Position numbers and translations under genes: made by a program. A stretch of DNA of 64,000 nucleotides, from positions 2,029,986 to 2,093,985 of the forward strand of contig NC_084730.1 of NCBI RefSeq assembly GCF_033807575.1, read 5' to 3'. Positions 28,866 to 39,294 of the stretch are shown piece by piece. The DNA comes from Cydia pomonella. Lineage: Eukaryota > Arthropoda > Insecta > Lepidoptera > Tortricidae. The notes beneath the pieces were generated by a model, which did no database searches, was not told where the DNA came from, and saw only the letters and a program-made list of their open reading frames with translations. Positions within the stretch are counted from its first letter, which is position 1, and each line of letters begins with the position of its first letter.

Positions 28866-29470
28866 CATTTCTCCTTTGTTCTCCGTCTGCCTAAAACGGA
28901 TTGTGCCTATGTCGCGTTATGCCTAAACTTCAATCCTTAAGGGCATAAACACTATCTAGCTTGCTGGCCATTTCGCTGTTTGTCTATATAGTGGACCGCC
29001 TGTTTAGAGCTCGTGCCTGATTCTCTAAGTGACATACTCGCGTTTTGCCTAAACTTCAATCTTCATGGGCGATAGGTCATTTCGTTGTTCTTCTATACAG
29101 TGCACTGCCTGTTTCCAGCACATACCTAAGTCAGTCATAATACCGCTGTTGTCCTAATGCGTGTTAGTCGTAATGCAATGTAGCTTAACAGCCATTTAGT
29201 CTTAATATTCTTTAGTTCAAAAGCTGTAATGGCATGTTGATAATTACGTTTTATGTCATGTGCGATTTAGACTTGAGAGCTACAGAGGCACAATCCGTTT
29301 TAGGCAGACGGAGAACAAAGGGCATTTCTTAAGCCAAAGGAGGATAAAGCTGTAATGGCATGTTGATAATTACGTTTTATGTCATGTGCGATTTAGACTT
29401 GAGAGCTACAGAGGCACAATCCGTTTTAGGCAGACGGAGAACAAAGGGCATTTCTTAAGCCAAAAGAAGG
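28866..29470. mobile_element. Foldback element with a tandemly duplicated right arm
   Basis: Left arm 'ctttgttctccgtctgccta', 'aaacggattgtgcctatg' is inverted twice on the right (29285-29328 and 29411-29452). The two right arms lie in tandem 126-bp units, 29221-29346 and 29347-29470. The spacer itself holds two older diverged repeats (28913-29030 and 29036-29140, shared 'atgcctaaacttcaatc'). Confidence 0.8.
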
Positions 29471-29602
29471 ATTTTTTTATCAATTTCAATTTATTTTATT
29501 TCGGACCATGTCCATAGTGTTAGTGTACATTCCTTTAATCCTATGTTAGTAAACCTATACTAAATTAAAATTAATTATAAATTAAGCCTCTGGATCCCAT
29601 AT

Positions 29603-29742
29603 GTACGGTCACGTCTGAAAATATCGATACGGACAAAGTGTAATATGTATGTATACACTACCCTAATATATGGGGGCCATAAGGTCGTGTATGCATATTA
29701 GGCACTTCGATCGTGTCGATGTGTTCAGACGTGACTGTACAT
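29603..29742. mobile_element. Palindromic MITE, ACGGTCACGTCTGAA ends
   Basis: 'ggtcacgtctgaaaatatcg' is paired with 'gtgttcagacgtgactgtac'. The inner 'atacggacaaagtg' and 'cacttcgatcgtgtcg' arms are related to 11151-11294. Confidence 0.8.
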
Positions 29743-29810
29743 CCTCCCTGTGTTTCCAGACAGAAACACACAAAGACAATTTAATAAAGGTAACAAGTTA
29801 AGAGTGAGTG

Positions 29811-30085
29811 AGCGCTGGTGGCCTAGCGGTAAGAGCGTGCGACTTGCATCCGGAGGTCACGGGTTCAAACCCCGGCTCGTACCAATGAGTTTTCGGAACT
29901 TATGTACGAAATATCATTTGATATTTACCAGTCGCTTTTCGGTGAAGGAAAACATCGTGAGGAAACCGGACTAATCCCAACAAAAAACTAGTGCCTACGC
30001 CAAATCTAGGGATTTGTTGTCAAGCGGACCCCAGGCTCCCATGAGCCATGGCAATATTCCGGGACAACGCGAGGAAAAATAGAGG
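29811..30085 (+). mobile_element. tRNA-derived SINE, full length, forward
   Basis: The head has box A 'tggcctagcggtaagagc' and box B 'gggttcaaacccc', with tRNA-like spacing and an anticodon-arm-like 'gcgacttgcatccgg'. The body 'ggtgaaggaaaacatcgtga', 'gcggaccccaggctcccatg' and tail 'gggacaacgcgagg' follow. This type is split at 13750-14110. Confidence 0.85.
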
Positions 30086-30094
30086 CTGTCAATA

Positions 30095-30506
30095 CCTAAA
30101 GCGCGCACACTGTCTATTTGTATCGGAGTAAATGAGATAGCACTATCGCATGTTACTGGGCCTGGGCAAGGGAATAATAAGAAAAATATTTAAATAAAAA
30201 AAGTGGATTATTAGTGTAATATTTTACTCAGGTTTAGATATAAATGTTTTGAAATTGTGATTTTAATTGCAGACCCATAAGTCAAAACAATAAAGACATA
30301 CCTAAAGCGCGCACACTGTCTATTTGTATCGGAGTAAATGAGATAGCACTATCGCATGTTACTGGGCCTGGGCAAGGGAATAATAAGAAAAATATTTAAA
30401 TAAAAAAAGTGGATTATTAGTGTAATATTTTACTCAGGTTTAGATATAAATGTTTTGAAATTGTGATTTTAATTGCAGACCCATAAGTCAAAACAATAAA
30501 GACATA
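30095..30506 (+). repeat. Tandem duplication of a 206-bp unit
   Basis: Units 30095-30300 and 30301-30506 are essentially identical, each from 'cctaaagcgcgcacactgtc' to 'caaaacaataaagacata'. High identity means a recent event or an assembly slip at a repeat. The unit holds no gene. Confidence 0.95.
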
Positions 30507-30509
30507 AAA

Positions 30510-30960
30510 CCGTTTAATTGTGATTTTAAGACCTATCTTTGCAATTATTTTCTATCGAGCCGATTTCGTTTAATCATGTATCGAGTACAACCATGGTCTT
30601 TGAAATATAATTAATATGAACATATATTTTTCTTACTTGACTAAAACAAATAGTCTTTCTTAAAAAACTGTTTAAGTAACAACAATTTCAAGGACATTGG
30701 GTGTTGACAGCCTCTTAAGAGTGATCTCTTCCAGACAACCTTTGATTTAATATAAGCGTTAACAATAATACTCATTGCCAAAGATCTTTTCCTGAACGGT
30801 TGTGAATGTTGAGATGAGGAAATCACCCATTCAATTAATACAGGAAATTACCGTCGTGTTATTAACGCGCAGTGAATGTGGCAGTTTGCCATACCTTTAG
30901 CAAAGTTTTGTACTCGTAAACTAAAAGACTGCCAATAGTGCCAATATTTCTGGTGATAGT
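30510..30960. other. No gene; reversed LINE tail piece
   Basis: 30655-30745 reads on the minus strand as 'ggttgtctggaagagatcac', the LINE 3' end seen forward at 42713. No other feature. Confidence 0.5.
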
Positions 30961-30961
30961 T

Positions 30962-32020
30962 AGGCTGCGTTTCCAAACCTGTGCCAATCAAACCAAAGCT
31001 GTGCGAGGTATTAGCTGAGCGGTGCGAGGATGCGTAGCGAAGATGTGGAACGATGGGAATGTTTGCACCAGAGAAGTGTAAGGCGTCATCCTAATACAAC
31101 GCAACTACGCGATTATCGCAAGTTCGCGCGAATTTTACTCGCGCGAACGCGCGATCAAACATATTGAACTCGAATAGGTGTCCTAATTGTCAATCGCGCG
31201 ACCAATTAGATTAGATTAGTTTAGATTTCTTTATTTCACGATGAAAATTACACTATAAATTTGCTACATTCGTCAAAAGTATGTTTATCTTGGGTGCGTC
31301 ATGAAACGTATACGCACTTTTGGTATAATTTTACTTTACAAACGTTCATAACGTATAATAACGTTAAGTATAATGTACGAATTTTCTATTTTCAAAAAGT
31401 ATAAGCTTTTAATGATATAACATACATAAAATATATCGTTGTTTCGCCTTATCATGATCGTCAAAACATTACAAACATTATAAATCAAAAACAATAAAAT
31501 TAATTGTGTCTCCCAATAAGAATCGTCATATGCAAAGAAAAATATGTCAAATAATTGAATATAACCAACCAACTTAACATTAATTTGGAATTGTCGTTAA
31601 AATGTCAAATAAAGATAAAAATATTACAAAAAGAACAATATGTCATGTTTAAAATACAAATGCACACAATTTAATAATAAATTAAATTAGGACACCTATT
31701 CAAGATCAATGTTTGATCGCGCGTTCGCGCGAATAAAATTCGCGCGAACTTGCGATAATCGCGTAGTCGCGTTGTATTAGGATAGGGTGACGCCTGAGTG
31801 CCTGAGGTAGCTGATCAGTGCGAGGATGTCTAACGACGGTGTGTACGGCTCTTTTCAAATAAGCGAGCGGGGTGCGGTGATCCTTCACTTGTTTTGTATG
31901 TACAAAAACCTCGCGCCCCTGAGCTGTTTCCACTAGCGCTGCGCTGAACAAGGATAGATAAAATGAAGTGCATCCCTCCTCGCTACACATCCTCACACAG
32001 CTTTGGTGGAAACGCAGCCT
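30962..32020. mobile_element. Triple-nested foldback element with CpG-rich inner arms
   Basis: Outer ends 'aggctgcgtttcca' and 'tggaaacgcagcct' enclose an inner foldback (31086-31190 against 31685-31795) whose arms are rich in CGCGCGAAC motifs. Between the inner arms, 31200-31684 begins with repeated ATTAG then tttctttattt, i.e. the reversed tail of a LINE. Order of insertion: outer, inner, LINE. Confidence 0.7.
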
Positions 32021-32044
32021 TGCATTAGAGGTTGCGGCTCTCCT

Positions 32045-32112
32045 CTACAGAACCCGGGACCTCTTGTTTCATAGGCAGGGTCACTACCCACTAGGTCAGA
32101 ACGGTCGTCAAT
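32045..32112 (-). mobile_element. tRNA-SINE head fragment
   Basis: 'gaacccgggacctcttgttt', 'gcagggtcactacccactag' is the reversed head of the 13487-type SINE; the body is missing. Confidence 0.65.
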
Positions 32113-32114
32113 AG

Positions 32115-33540
32115 TATGTAAATATTCGTAGAAGATAATTTAGTACTTGCTAAATGTCTAGAATAAACAATTAATTGTTTGTACAGCTGTGTTTTTATCA
32201 AAGGTGAGATTCTCAATATGGAACTGACGCATGCTCGAGTAAATAAGATATTTTAGGCAAATTGCACACACTGTCTGGTAAAATAGGGCGTCCGCTAGCG
32301 TGTGCGGGTGCACGGAGCGGGCGCACGTACGCGGGTTCCACTGCAGGCAGTGGGGCGACACTTCTTTCGGTCATTCTCGGCTCCGTTCGGCTCAGCATTA
32401 CTCCGAGCAATTATTAGGGTTGGCACAACTTGACGTCCCTTTGCGTGCACGACCACATATAAGATAATGACAACCATAAATATCCGAAAGGGATAATGTG
32501 CACTATTAGAAAGGGACAGCATGATTCGTCCCTGAATCGCTTTAAACTTCGGTTGTGTAGGAACTGTAGGAAGTGTCATTTCTGTACGGTAGCACTATTA
32601 TTTATTCTGTGCTGCAGAATCCGTCGCACGCGTCTGCGCCAGTTAGCAACGCTCATAATATTTTTGGTACTCACCACTCTCACCAGCTCTGTACAACCGC
32701 ACCAGCTAGCGAGCGCCCTTACAATTTTACATATAAGTATGTATATGTAAGTATGCATGAATATACAAGGTGCACGTGAGCATTGCGAGAGATTTTAACG
32801 GTGCATTCCTGATGGCGACAGAAGCAAAAAATGTTATATTACTTTTTGTAAAATTAAAACAAAAATGTTTTTTATTTTTCCCTTTTTTTGAACACTCCTG
32901 TACATAAAACGTAATTTTTATTGATAAACACATAACCTAAAATTAACTAAAAAGTTTTTTTTTATTTGAGGGTAGCCACTCGAATACATTTTTTAATTTT
33001 TCGATGTCAATCAATAGGTATGTCCAGGCTAGACCTCAAAGTGGCAATACTGCAGTCAAAAATGTGTTTTGTACCGACTTAGGCGAAAGATTCATTTCGA
33101 AAAACATTTAATTATCTCTGAAACTAGGCCTAATCCAGAAAGTTTTAAATTACATTTTAGTTTCTAAATATTACCAGGAATGCTTAGTTAAAATATCTTG
33201 CAATGCTCACGGGCACCTTGTATGTGTATGCATTGTCTTAATATGATGTAGATTCAAATTCAGGTTTCTTCTTTAGTTTTCTATTTAATTATTTGCACCT
33301 TCTAATTAATTAAATATTCTTTTCTACTCGTCGACTGTAATGGTTGAATTAAGATTTCGTATACCAAACTGTTATTGGGTACTTTTCATGTATGGGCTCC
33401 CAACTCAACTATAATATTCATTTCGAAACGGTTTAGTCAACTATAATGAAATTCAAGTGGTCAAGAGGACGAAACAAAACGATAGCTCAAATTAATTATT
33501 TATTTCCGGTTGTATAATAGAAACTATTGCTTCATAACTA
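32115..33540. other. No gene recognised; overlapping small frames
   Basis: Several 60-95 codon frames overlap on both strands at 32158-32780. None shows a motif or good splice borders. 32680-32780 contains 'acctgtacaaccgcaccag'-like and ATGTATGTAT tracts. I find nothing supportable. Confidence 0.45.
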
Positions 33541-33541
33541 C

Positions 33542-34434
33542 CCAACGCGGAGGTGATTTGTTACGCTGACGACACGGTAATCCTCTTTCATGGACCTAAC
33601 TGGGCCAATGTCACGAGCGCCGCAGTAGCAGGTGTAGCGGTGATAGCAGATTGGTTAACCAATAACTTGCTCACCATTAATGTCTTAAAAACAAAATTTT
33701 TGTGTTTTCATAAGACAAAGGCCTCTGCTCCTCCTGCGTTGTCTAGAATAAAAATACATACCTGCAGCCGAAATGGACCGCCAACATCTTCCTGTCCATG
33801 CAGTTTTATTGACAGGTCCCACACTATTAAATATCTTGGTGTAGTGCTAGATGAAAAGCTGGATTTCAGGGAGCACCTAATAACTACAGCAAATCGCGTG
33901 CGAAAGCTAATATATGTGTTTAAAAATCTACGAAACTCAGCTCCCAAGTCATTGCTCAGACTAGTTTATATTAGTATTTGCCAATCAGTCTTAAGCTATT
34001 GCATAACTGCATGGGGCGGGGCATGTAAAACCCATATGATACTGCTGGAGAGGGCACAACGAGCTGTACTCAAGGTTATCCTTCGTAAGCCCATTAGATA
34101 CCCAACCCAGCTTGTTTACAGTGACATGAACGTACTCACCGTTCATGGCTTGTTCGTTTTGCGCGTGGTATGTAATGTGCATGGAGCGGTCATAAAGTCA
34201 AACAATTACAGCTCCATGTTGCTAAAGCGTATTTTCAAAGTACCGGTACCTTCGACTGTCTCAGTATTCGCTCAGCATCTCCCTAATTTCCTGCATCCTT
34301 TTGTTTATAACAAAGTTAATTCAAAAATTCCCATAAAAACACTATCTGTTAGAGAAGCCCAGAAAAAAACATCAGCCTGGCTGAGCTCCCTTTCATATGG
34401 GGATATAGAGGATCTTTTGAGAGTACTCAAGTAA
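33542..34434 (+). pseudogene. Non-LTR retrotransposon reverse transcriptase, 5'-truncated
   Basis: An open frame of about 297 codons from NAEVICYADDTVILF (catalytic YADD of the reverse transcriptase palm) to a TAA at 34434. Further landmarks are LLTINVLKTKFLCF, HTIKYLGVVLDEKLDF, SICQSVLSYCITAWGGA, LERAQRAVLKVIL and the end SLSYGDIEDLLRVLK. This covers the palm end, thumb and C-terminus. Fingers and endonuclease are absent, so the insertion is 5'-truncated. The style fits CR1/Jockey-group LINEs (inference). There is no internal stop, so it is young or a recent insertion. The 3' UTR continues to about 34893. Confidence 0.9.
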
Positions 34435-34461
34435 ACATACCCACTCATAAGCACACACAAG

Positions 34462-34515
<54 letters not shown>

Positions 34516-34895
34516 AATATACCAGACACACAGCAACATTAAAAACGGACGCAACACTTGTAACCACCTCTATTTAGACTAAGTTTATTGTAGATAGTTT
34601 TAAGTCCTACCTTCTCTTGTTTTAATTTCATTTGACTAATTTGTAACTTTCATTAAATTTATCGTGTCTTATTGGCTTTCGCAAAAAAAAAAAAAAAAAC
34701 ACAGCATTGGAAATTCATGCCTGAAACGGTTACCTACGAGACAGGCTTCGCCTAGTGTAGGAGCCAGTGAAACCTACTGAAAATTCTTAAATGTACATAT
34801 ACTGCTTCTTAGTTTTAAGACTGAATAATTTAAATTTTTGTGTAAGTTATCTTGTGTACAATAAATAATTTTTACTTTTTTTTTTTTTTTTATAA
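34435..34895 (+). mobile_element. 3' UTR of the reverse-transcriptase element with CA repeat
   Basis: A (CA)n tract fills 34451-34512 just after the stop codon. 'cgtgtcttattggctttcgc' and an A run at 34683-34700 follow, then 'ttgtgtacaataaataattt' and a T run at the end. The CA tract makes false frames on the minus strand (VCVCVCV). Confidence 0.7.
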
Positions 34896-35024
34896 GTCAG
34901 AAACGCACATGTGACACCCTTAATATAGCAACATCCATAGACTACGAAAACTGCTTAGCGTTGCTTGTTAGTCTCCATAGGCTACGGTGGCCAAAATCAA
35001 GAAAAAAAACTGTCTAAAAATTGA

Positions 35025-35343
35025 ATAATAGCAAGGAGCAAGTACCAGGGCCTCATGAGTTACGAGAAAGTGCCGTTGACCAGCTCGCCGGGCCCCGGCC
35101 GCTGGGGCATGTACGAGCATGAAGGTATCGCAGCTGCTCGCGTATCTTTTAATATTCCCTAGCTATGTATACATTGACATTTTCTTTTTTGTCGTGACAT
35201 TTCTTTATTTATTAATTTATATTTTTTGTTTTAATGTTAAGTTGACGATCTTTTAGTGAAAGCCTTTGTTATATCCTTTTGTGTAAAATACTGTGTCTTT
35301 TTCTTTAAGAAATAAATAAATCTAATCTAATCTAATCTAATAG
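35025..35343 (+). pseudogene. Unidentified C-terminal coding fragment with TCTAA tail
   Basis: From 35025 the frame is open to a TAG at 35160-35162, reading SKYQGLMSYEKVPLTSS, PGPGRWGMYEHEG and AAARVSFNIP. GC content rises sharply over this stretch. A UTR with 'gtctttttctttaagaaata' and a (TCTAA)n tail follows to 35343. The tail says non-LTR retrotransposon, but the peptide carries no motif I know. Alternatively it is a retrocopied host 3' end. Confidence 0.5.
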
Positions 35344-35434
35344 CTGTATACTTTTGGTTTGTTTACCTATATGATTATATTAGTTTAAAGTATTATTTTT
35401 GTTGACACGTAGAAAAAGTATTGTTTTTTTTTTT

Positions 35435-35745
35435 TTTATACTACGTCGGTGGCAAACAAGCATACGGCCTGCCTGATGGTAAGCAGTATCCGTAGCCTAT
35501 GTACGCCTGCAACTGGTTGAGCTCTGGCAACCTTACTCACCGGCAGGAACACAACACTATGGGTAGGGTCTAGTGTTATTTGGCTGCGATTTTCTGTAAG
35601 GTGGAGGTACTTCCCCAGTTGGGCTCTGCTCTAGATCTGGAATGACATCCGCTGTGCTGTGCCCTCCCACACAGAGCGAGATGACATTCACAATGCCCAT
35701 ACCTCTCTTGTGGACGTAGTTTAAGGACATACCCGGGTATTGTAT
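35435..35745 (-). mobile_element. SINE-like family A, reverse copy
   Basis: Reverse complement of family A, from 'tatactacgtcggtggcaaa' to 'aaggacatacccgggta'. The 'gcaactggttgagctctggc' junction shows an internal deletion compared with 6692-7050. Confidence 0.8.
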
Positions 35746-35934
35746 ACAATAGTGATATAATCAAGCTTTTCAATCTCGTACCTTACTTAGGCAACTCAAG
35801 CTTCGTTGCCTAAACCCGGTACTCGACTGAAAAGCTCTCTATTATATCACAATTGTATGAAATACTATTATAATTTCTCCGCTATCTAAAGGTTTTCTAG
35901 ATCGTTCTTTAGTGATTGATAACGCCGTATATAC

Positions 35935-36180
35935 AGGGTGTTTATTTAGTCACCTTCAGTAATTTACAGGGTGGTGAATATACAGGGTCATACTGAGCAA
36001 CGTTTACTATGGGACACGAATCCGAAAACGCGAAAAAAAATTTACTCTCCCATAGAACATAACAAGGTCAGACAGTCAAAATGTATGAAACCGCCATTTT
36101 TTTTTTCGCGATTTCGGGGTTGGTCCTCTAGTAAAAGTTGCTCATTATGACTTATATATTCAACCCGTAAATTATTACAG
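35935..36180. repeat. Decayed foldback element related to 3868-4113
   Basis: 'tactgagcaacgtttactat' faces 'tagtaaaagttgctcattat', and outer 'cagtaatttacagggt' faces 'cccgtaaattattacaggtg'. The inner 'tttcgcgatttcggggttgg' is shared with 3868-4113. Confidence 0.65.
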
Positions 36181-36210
36181 GTGCCTAAATTAACAGCATG
36201 AATATTAATC

Positions 36211-36498
36211 TGTGGCCCTAGTGAAAAAGGGTACAAGTCTCTGGCAGTTTAGGTGTATAAGGGCATAAGTGTTACGTGGAACTTACACCCCTTTACACCT
36301 GCGCTGCCAGAGACTTGTACCCTTTTTCACTAGGGCCACACCCCTTTACACCTGCGCTGCCAGAGACTTGTACCCTTTTTCACTAGGGCCACACCCCTTT
36401 ACACCTGCGCTGCCAGAGACTTGTACCCTTTTTCACTAGGGCCACACCCCTTTACACCTGCGCTGCCAGAGACTTGTACCCTTTTTCACTAGGGCCAC
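36211..36498. mobile_element. Foldback MITE whose right arm forms a 53-bp x4 array
   Basis: The left arm 36211-36263 'tgtggccctagtgaaaaagg', 'gtacaagtctctggcag' is the inverse of each unit. The right arm repeats four times with a 53-bp period from 36285, 36338, 36391 and 36444 (cctttacacctgcgctgcca ... tttttcactagggcc). Units are virtually identical to each other, while the left arm differs at several sites, so the amplification is more recent than the insertion. Confidence 0.9.
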
Positions 36499-36664
36499 AG
36501 ATTTAATCATCGAACTTGATCACAAAATTTCACGAGAATCGGTTGAGAACTGCTACCTGTAGAGGAAAACATCTGGACATACGTGAGCACTTTTGCCCAA
36601 GCTGAAACGTACACCTTCGCTACCCGCGTCCCCGGTCAAAAATACATATAATTTATAAAAATGC

Positions 36665-36769
36665 TGGAACAACCTACCACCACCTTTTAAGCAACTAACT
36701 TCTTTGCAGTCTTTTAAAGTAAAATTAAAAAGTTATCTTCTCTCTAAGCAAAAACTATTGTCAGAGTGA
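36665..36769 (+). pseudogene. LINE ORF2 tail, WNNLPPPFKQL type
   Basis: 34 codons WNNLPPPFKQLTSLQSFKVK, LKSYLLSKQKLLSE, then TGA. W-N-x-L-P, spaced S-F-K-x-x-L-K, is the standard end of LINE reverse transcriptases. A 3' UTR runs to about 37175 and ends 'gaaataaatgatattctatt'. Confidence 0.7.
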
Positions 36770-37342
36770 TTGAGTGAAGCCATTACAAATCTTAAGTACT
36801 GTAACTAATTATTTATATTATTATTTTAGGTACATATATATATATATATATATATTCTGGACCATGATAGTCATGCTAACATATGATGTCAACTGCTTCA
36901 TAGCCGCTTTGTTGTTTACCGTCGTAATTATTATAGTTATCTCAGTAACTTAACTGTAGTTGGTAGCTGCGCGCAACTACGCTCCCTACAGGTGTCCGCG
37001 GAAGACCAGCGTCAGCGTACTACTTCAGTAGGAACTGGCATTATGCCGAGTGTTCACCTTTTTCAGTAAAATTATATACAGTGTACAAGTTAGTTATAAG
37101 TCATTTTTTCTCTTTCTTTCTCTATATGTATTGTATAACTGTGTACTTATACTGAAATAAATGATATTCTATTCTGTTCTATTTTTCTCAGGTTTATTGT
37201 AAGTATACCGGTGACCTTAGTTACATCCGCGTGTTTACATATACAAGAGAAGCATGTTTTTTACTAGACCATGTATAAATAAATAATCATTTATTAGGTA
37301 GGTATAGGTTCCTTGGTATAGTCACCTGCAATAAAAATATAT

Positions 37343-37990
37343 GTTCATTTCTCATGCTCTGAAAGTGTGTCATTGTTGTTCTAAAAGGTGTGCAGAAAAT
37401 GATACGTTTCTGCTCTAGAGCTGCTTTCCAAGTAAAAAAAAAGAAAAAAACGTTTCTTTTTTTTTACGACAAGCAATTAAAATTTTGGTTTTAAATGGAT
37501 TTGTTGTACAATTTTCATTCTGATAATTAACTCCCCAGTCCATAAATAACGAGATTTTTACCTAAATTGTTAATTGAAAGTACCCTCAAGAAATACTACT
37601 GAAGTTTATACTTAACCGTGTTTAAATGGGTGAAAGTCACCATTTTAGCCTCGGACTATTGACTCTCTCACTGCGCTCGAGCGCCAAACTACCTCGACAG
37701 AAATGTCTGTCTTTCATCCCTTAGTTAACAATCTACTATACTCTTCGAAGACCGCAAAAATATGTGACACGCTCTTGTGGCTCTAAAAATAAGATCGTGT
37801 CAGATATATCTCTCATGCACTGAAAGTGGGTCATTGTTGTTCTAAAAGGTGTGCATAAAGTTATACGTTTCTGCACAAGAGCATTTGACTTTTCAAGTAC
37901 GTTTATTTTTATTTTATATACTTACGATAAACAATTAAAATTTGGTTTTAAATGGATTTATTATAAAATTTTCATTATGATAAATTGGCC
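37343..37990 (+). repeat. Two copies of the CTCATGCTCTGAAAGTG repeat
   Basis: 37343-37640 and 37800-37990 share 'attgttgttctaaaaggtgtg', 'cgtttctgc' and 'ggttttaaatggattt' with each other and with 22249-22500. The second copy runs directly into a reversed LINE tail at 37991. Confidence 0.65.
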
Positions 37991-38177
37991 TCAGTCGCTC
38001 GGTAGGGTGCCCAGAAAGCTGGCCACTAAGCCCCGCTGGATGGCAATGCTAAATCCGCTGAGCAAAATATTGGCCAGCCCTCTGGTCACCAGAAGCCTCT
38101 ATAAGGCGCTTTGACAGCTCCTCATAGAAGCGACGCGCGCTGAGCCCCCACGGCCCCAGGGAACCACCATATACGCC
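37991..38177 (-). pseudogene. LINE ORF2 C-terminal fragment, GPWG..RAG type
   Basis: The minus strand reads SLGPWGLSARRFYEELSKRL, IEASGDQRAGQYFAQRI, a 1-base frame slip, then SIAIQRGLVASFLGTLPSD and TGA. The GPWG / SGD-RAG / QRIS-A-QRG / LGT-P pattern is the recurrent tail of one group of animal non-LTR reverse transcriptases. A sister relic lies at 39703-40047. Confidence 0.65.
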
Positions 38178-38195
38178 GCAAATATGTAGCTATTA

Positions 38196-38440
38196 CCAAA
38201 GAGAATTTGAAATTGTCAAAGAAAACTTTGTAGCGACGTAAATTTACTGCCATCTTTCGACACATAATTAAAACTTTTAGAACGCCATTTGATTTTGATC
38301 CTTCTTCTTTCACAGATATGTGTTCAATTTGTTAAATATAAAAAAGTGGCGCCATCTTACCGGGCACTACCTAAAGGTTATGGCGCCATCGCTCGAAACG
38401 ATGCTGCTATACCTTGATCTGTTGGATGGCGCCACGTAGA
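38196..38440. mobile_element. GATGGCGCC-family MITE, one arm and centre
   Basis: Starts 'accaaagagaatttgaaatt', contains 'tagcgacgtaaatttactgc' and 'gtggcgccatcttaccggg', and ends near 'gttggatggcgccacgt'. The second long arm is missing. Confidence 0.7.
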
Positions 38441-38449
38441 GGCTTCCAT

Positions 38450-38860
38450 AAATAACCATACTTTCACGTAAATTGTTAATCTATCACACAAATAAATGTA
38501 TCAGAATCATACACGCACTTGCTACGCAAATTAACATTTAATATGTTGCATAATTCTATGTAGCAATACTTTCTATAGTTTCTATACCGGTTTGCGAACG
38601 GTACCTACGCTCACTTTTCGGCCTTAACTTGGCTGATTTTAGTACTTGTACCCAGTCACTTTACTAAGTTGAGTTGTTGAGTATTTGCGCTGTGCATGAC
38701 TACTACTATTAATAATATAACTAGCCATAGTAGAACGTGATTCAATATTTGTTCTAACAAATTGTACCATTTTGTTGTTGGGATAAAATAAAAACTCAAG
38801 AAAAGTTCATCAACATAGCAACATAAATAAATAAATAAAATAAATAAGCACAAAATCGGG
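38450..38860. other. No gene recognised
   Basis: AT-rich sequence with an AAATAAATAAATAAAATAAAT run at 38823-38845, probably the tail of a degraded retroelement. No motif. Confidence 0.4.
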
Positions 38861-38861
38861 A

Positions 38862-38935
38862 GTTATGGAGAACCAGGGCAGAGGCTTTTGCCCAGCAGTG
38901 TGACACTCCGATAGGCTAATAAAAAAATAAAAACA
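38862..38935 (+). repeat. RTE-like LINE 3' end
   Basis: 'tggagaaccagggcagaggc', 'ttttgcccagcagtgtgaca' and 'gataggctaataaaaaaata' follow the usual last-codon and tail pattern of RTE elements (GEAF-x-QQ type ends). Very short. Confidence 0.5.
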
Positions 38936-38939
38936 AAAC

Positions 38940-39285
38940 CAAAATCGGCCTAGCCCAACAGTAAGCTCAAATGAAGGCTTGTGTTGTGGGTACTAGACGG
39001 CGATATAAATACTTAAATAAACATCTACCCCCTTATTCATAAACGTCTACTAAAGTTAACAAGCCGCTAATAATCGTTTGTCCCTTTCGACGTATAAGTA
39101 TGATGGAAAGGGACAAACGATTGTTAGCGGCTTGTTAACTTTAGTAGACGTTTATGAATAAAGGGGCTAATCTATACCACAGGAACAAATATCTGTGATA
39201 AACACAAATAAATTGCCCCTACCAGGATTCGAACCCGGGACCTCCTGCTTCGTATGCAGGGTCACTACCAACTAGGAGGCCGCTA
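38940..39285 (-). mobile_element. tRNA-headed SINE split by a MITE
   Basis: Minus strand head 'gttggtagtgaccctgcata' and 'cccgggttcgaatcctggta'. The body (gcccaacagtaagctc, aaggcttgtgttgtgggtac) resumes across the palindrome 39028-39167. The palindrome inserted into the SINE. Confidence 0.75.
39028..39167. mobile_element. Near-perfect 140-bp palindromic MITE
   Basis: 'ccccttattcataaacgtct' and 'agacgtttatgaataaaggg' are inverse ends. Inner arms 'actaaagttaacaagccgct' and 'agcggcttgttaactttagt' pair exactly. CTA flanks both sides, perhaps a 3-bp target duplication. Confidence 0.85.
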
Positions 39286-39294
39286 ACCAAATAA

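Noticed and set aside
29811..29885. Functional tRNA gene
   Set aside because: Good A and B boxes, but the sequence continues into a known-style SINE body and recurs in pieces elsewhere.
32158..32779. Cluster of overlapping small frames on both strands
   Set aside because: Moderately GC-rich sequence gives open frames in several phases at once; none has motif or splice support.
34305..34529. Minus-strand frame with CVCVCVCV repeats
   Set aside because: It is the translation of the CA microsatellite at 34451-34512.
36285..36498. Regularly spaced 53-bp repeats resembling a CRISPR array
   Set aside because: The units abut with no unique spacers, the sequence is eukaryotic, and an inverted arm shows a foldback-element origin.
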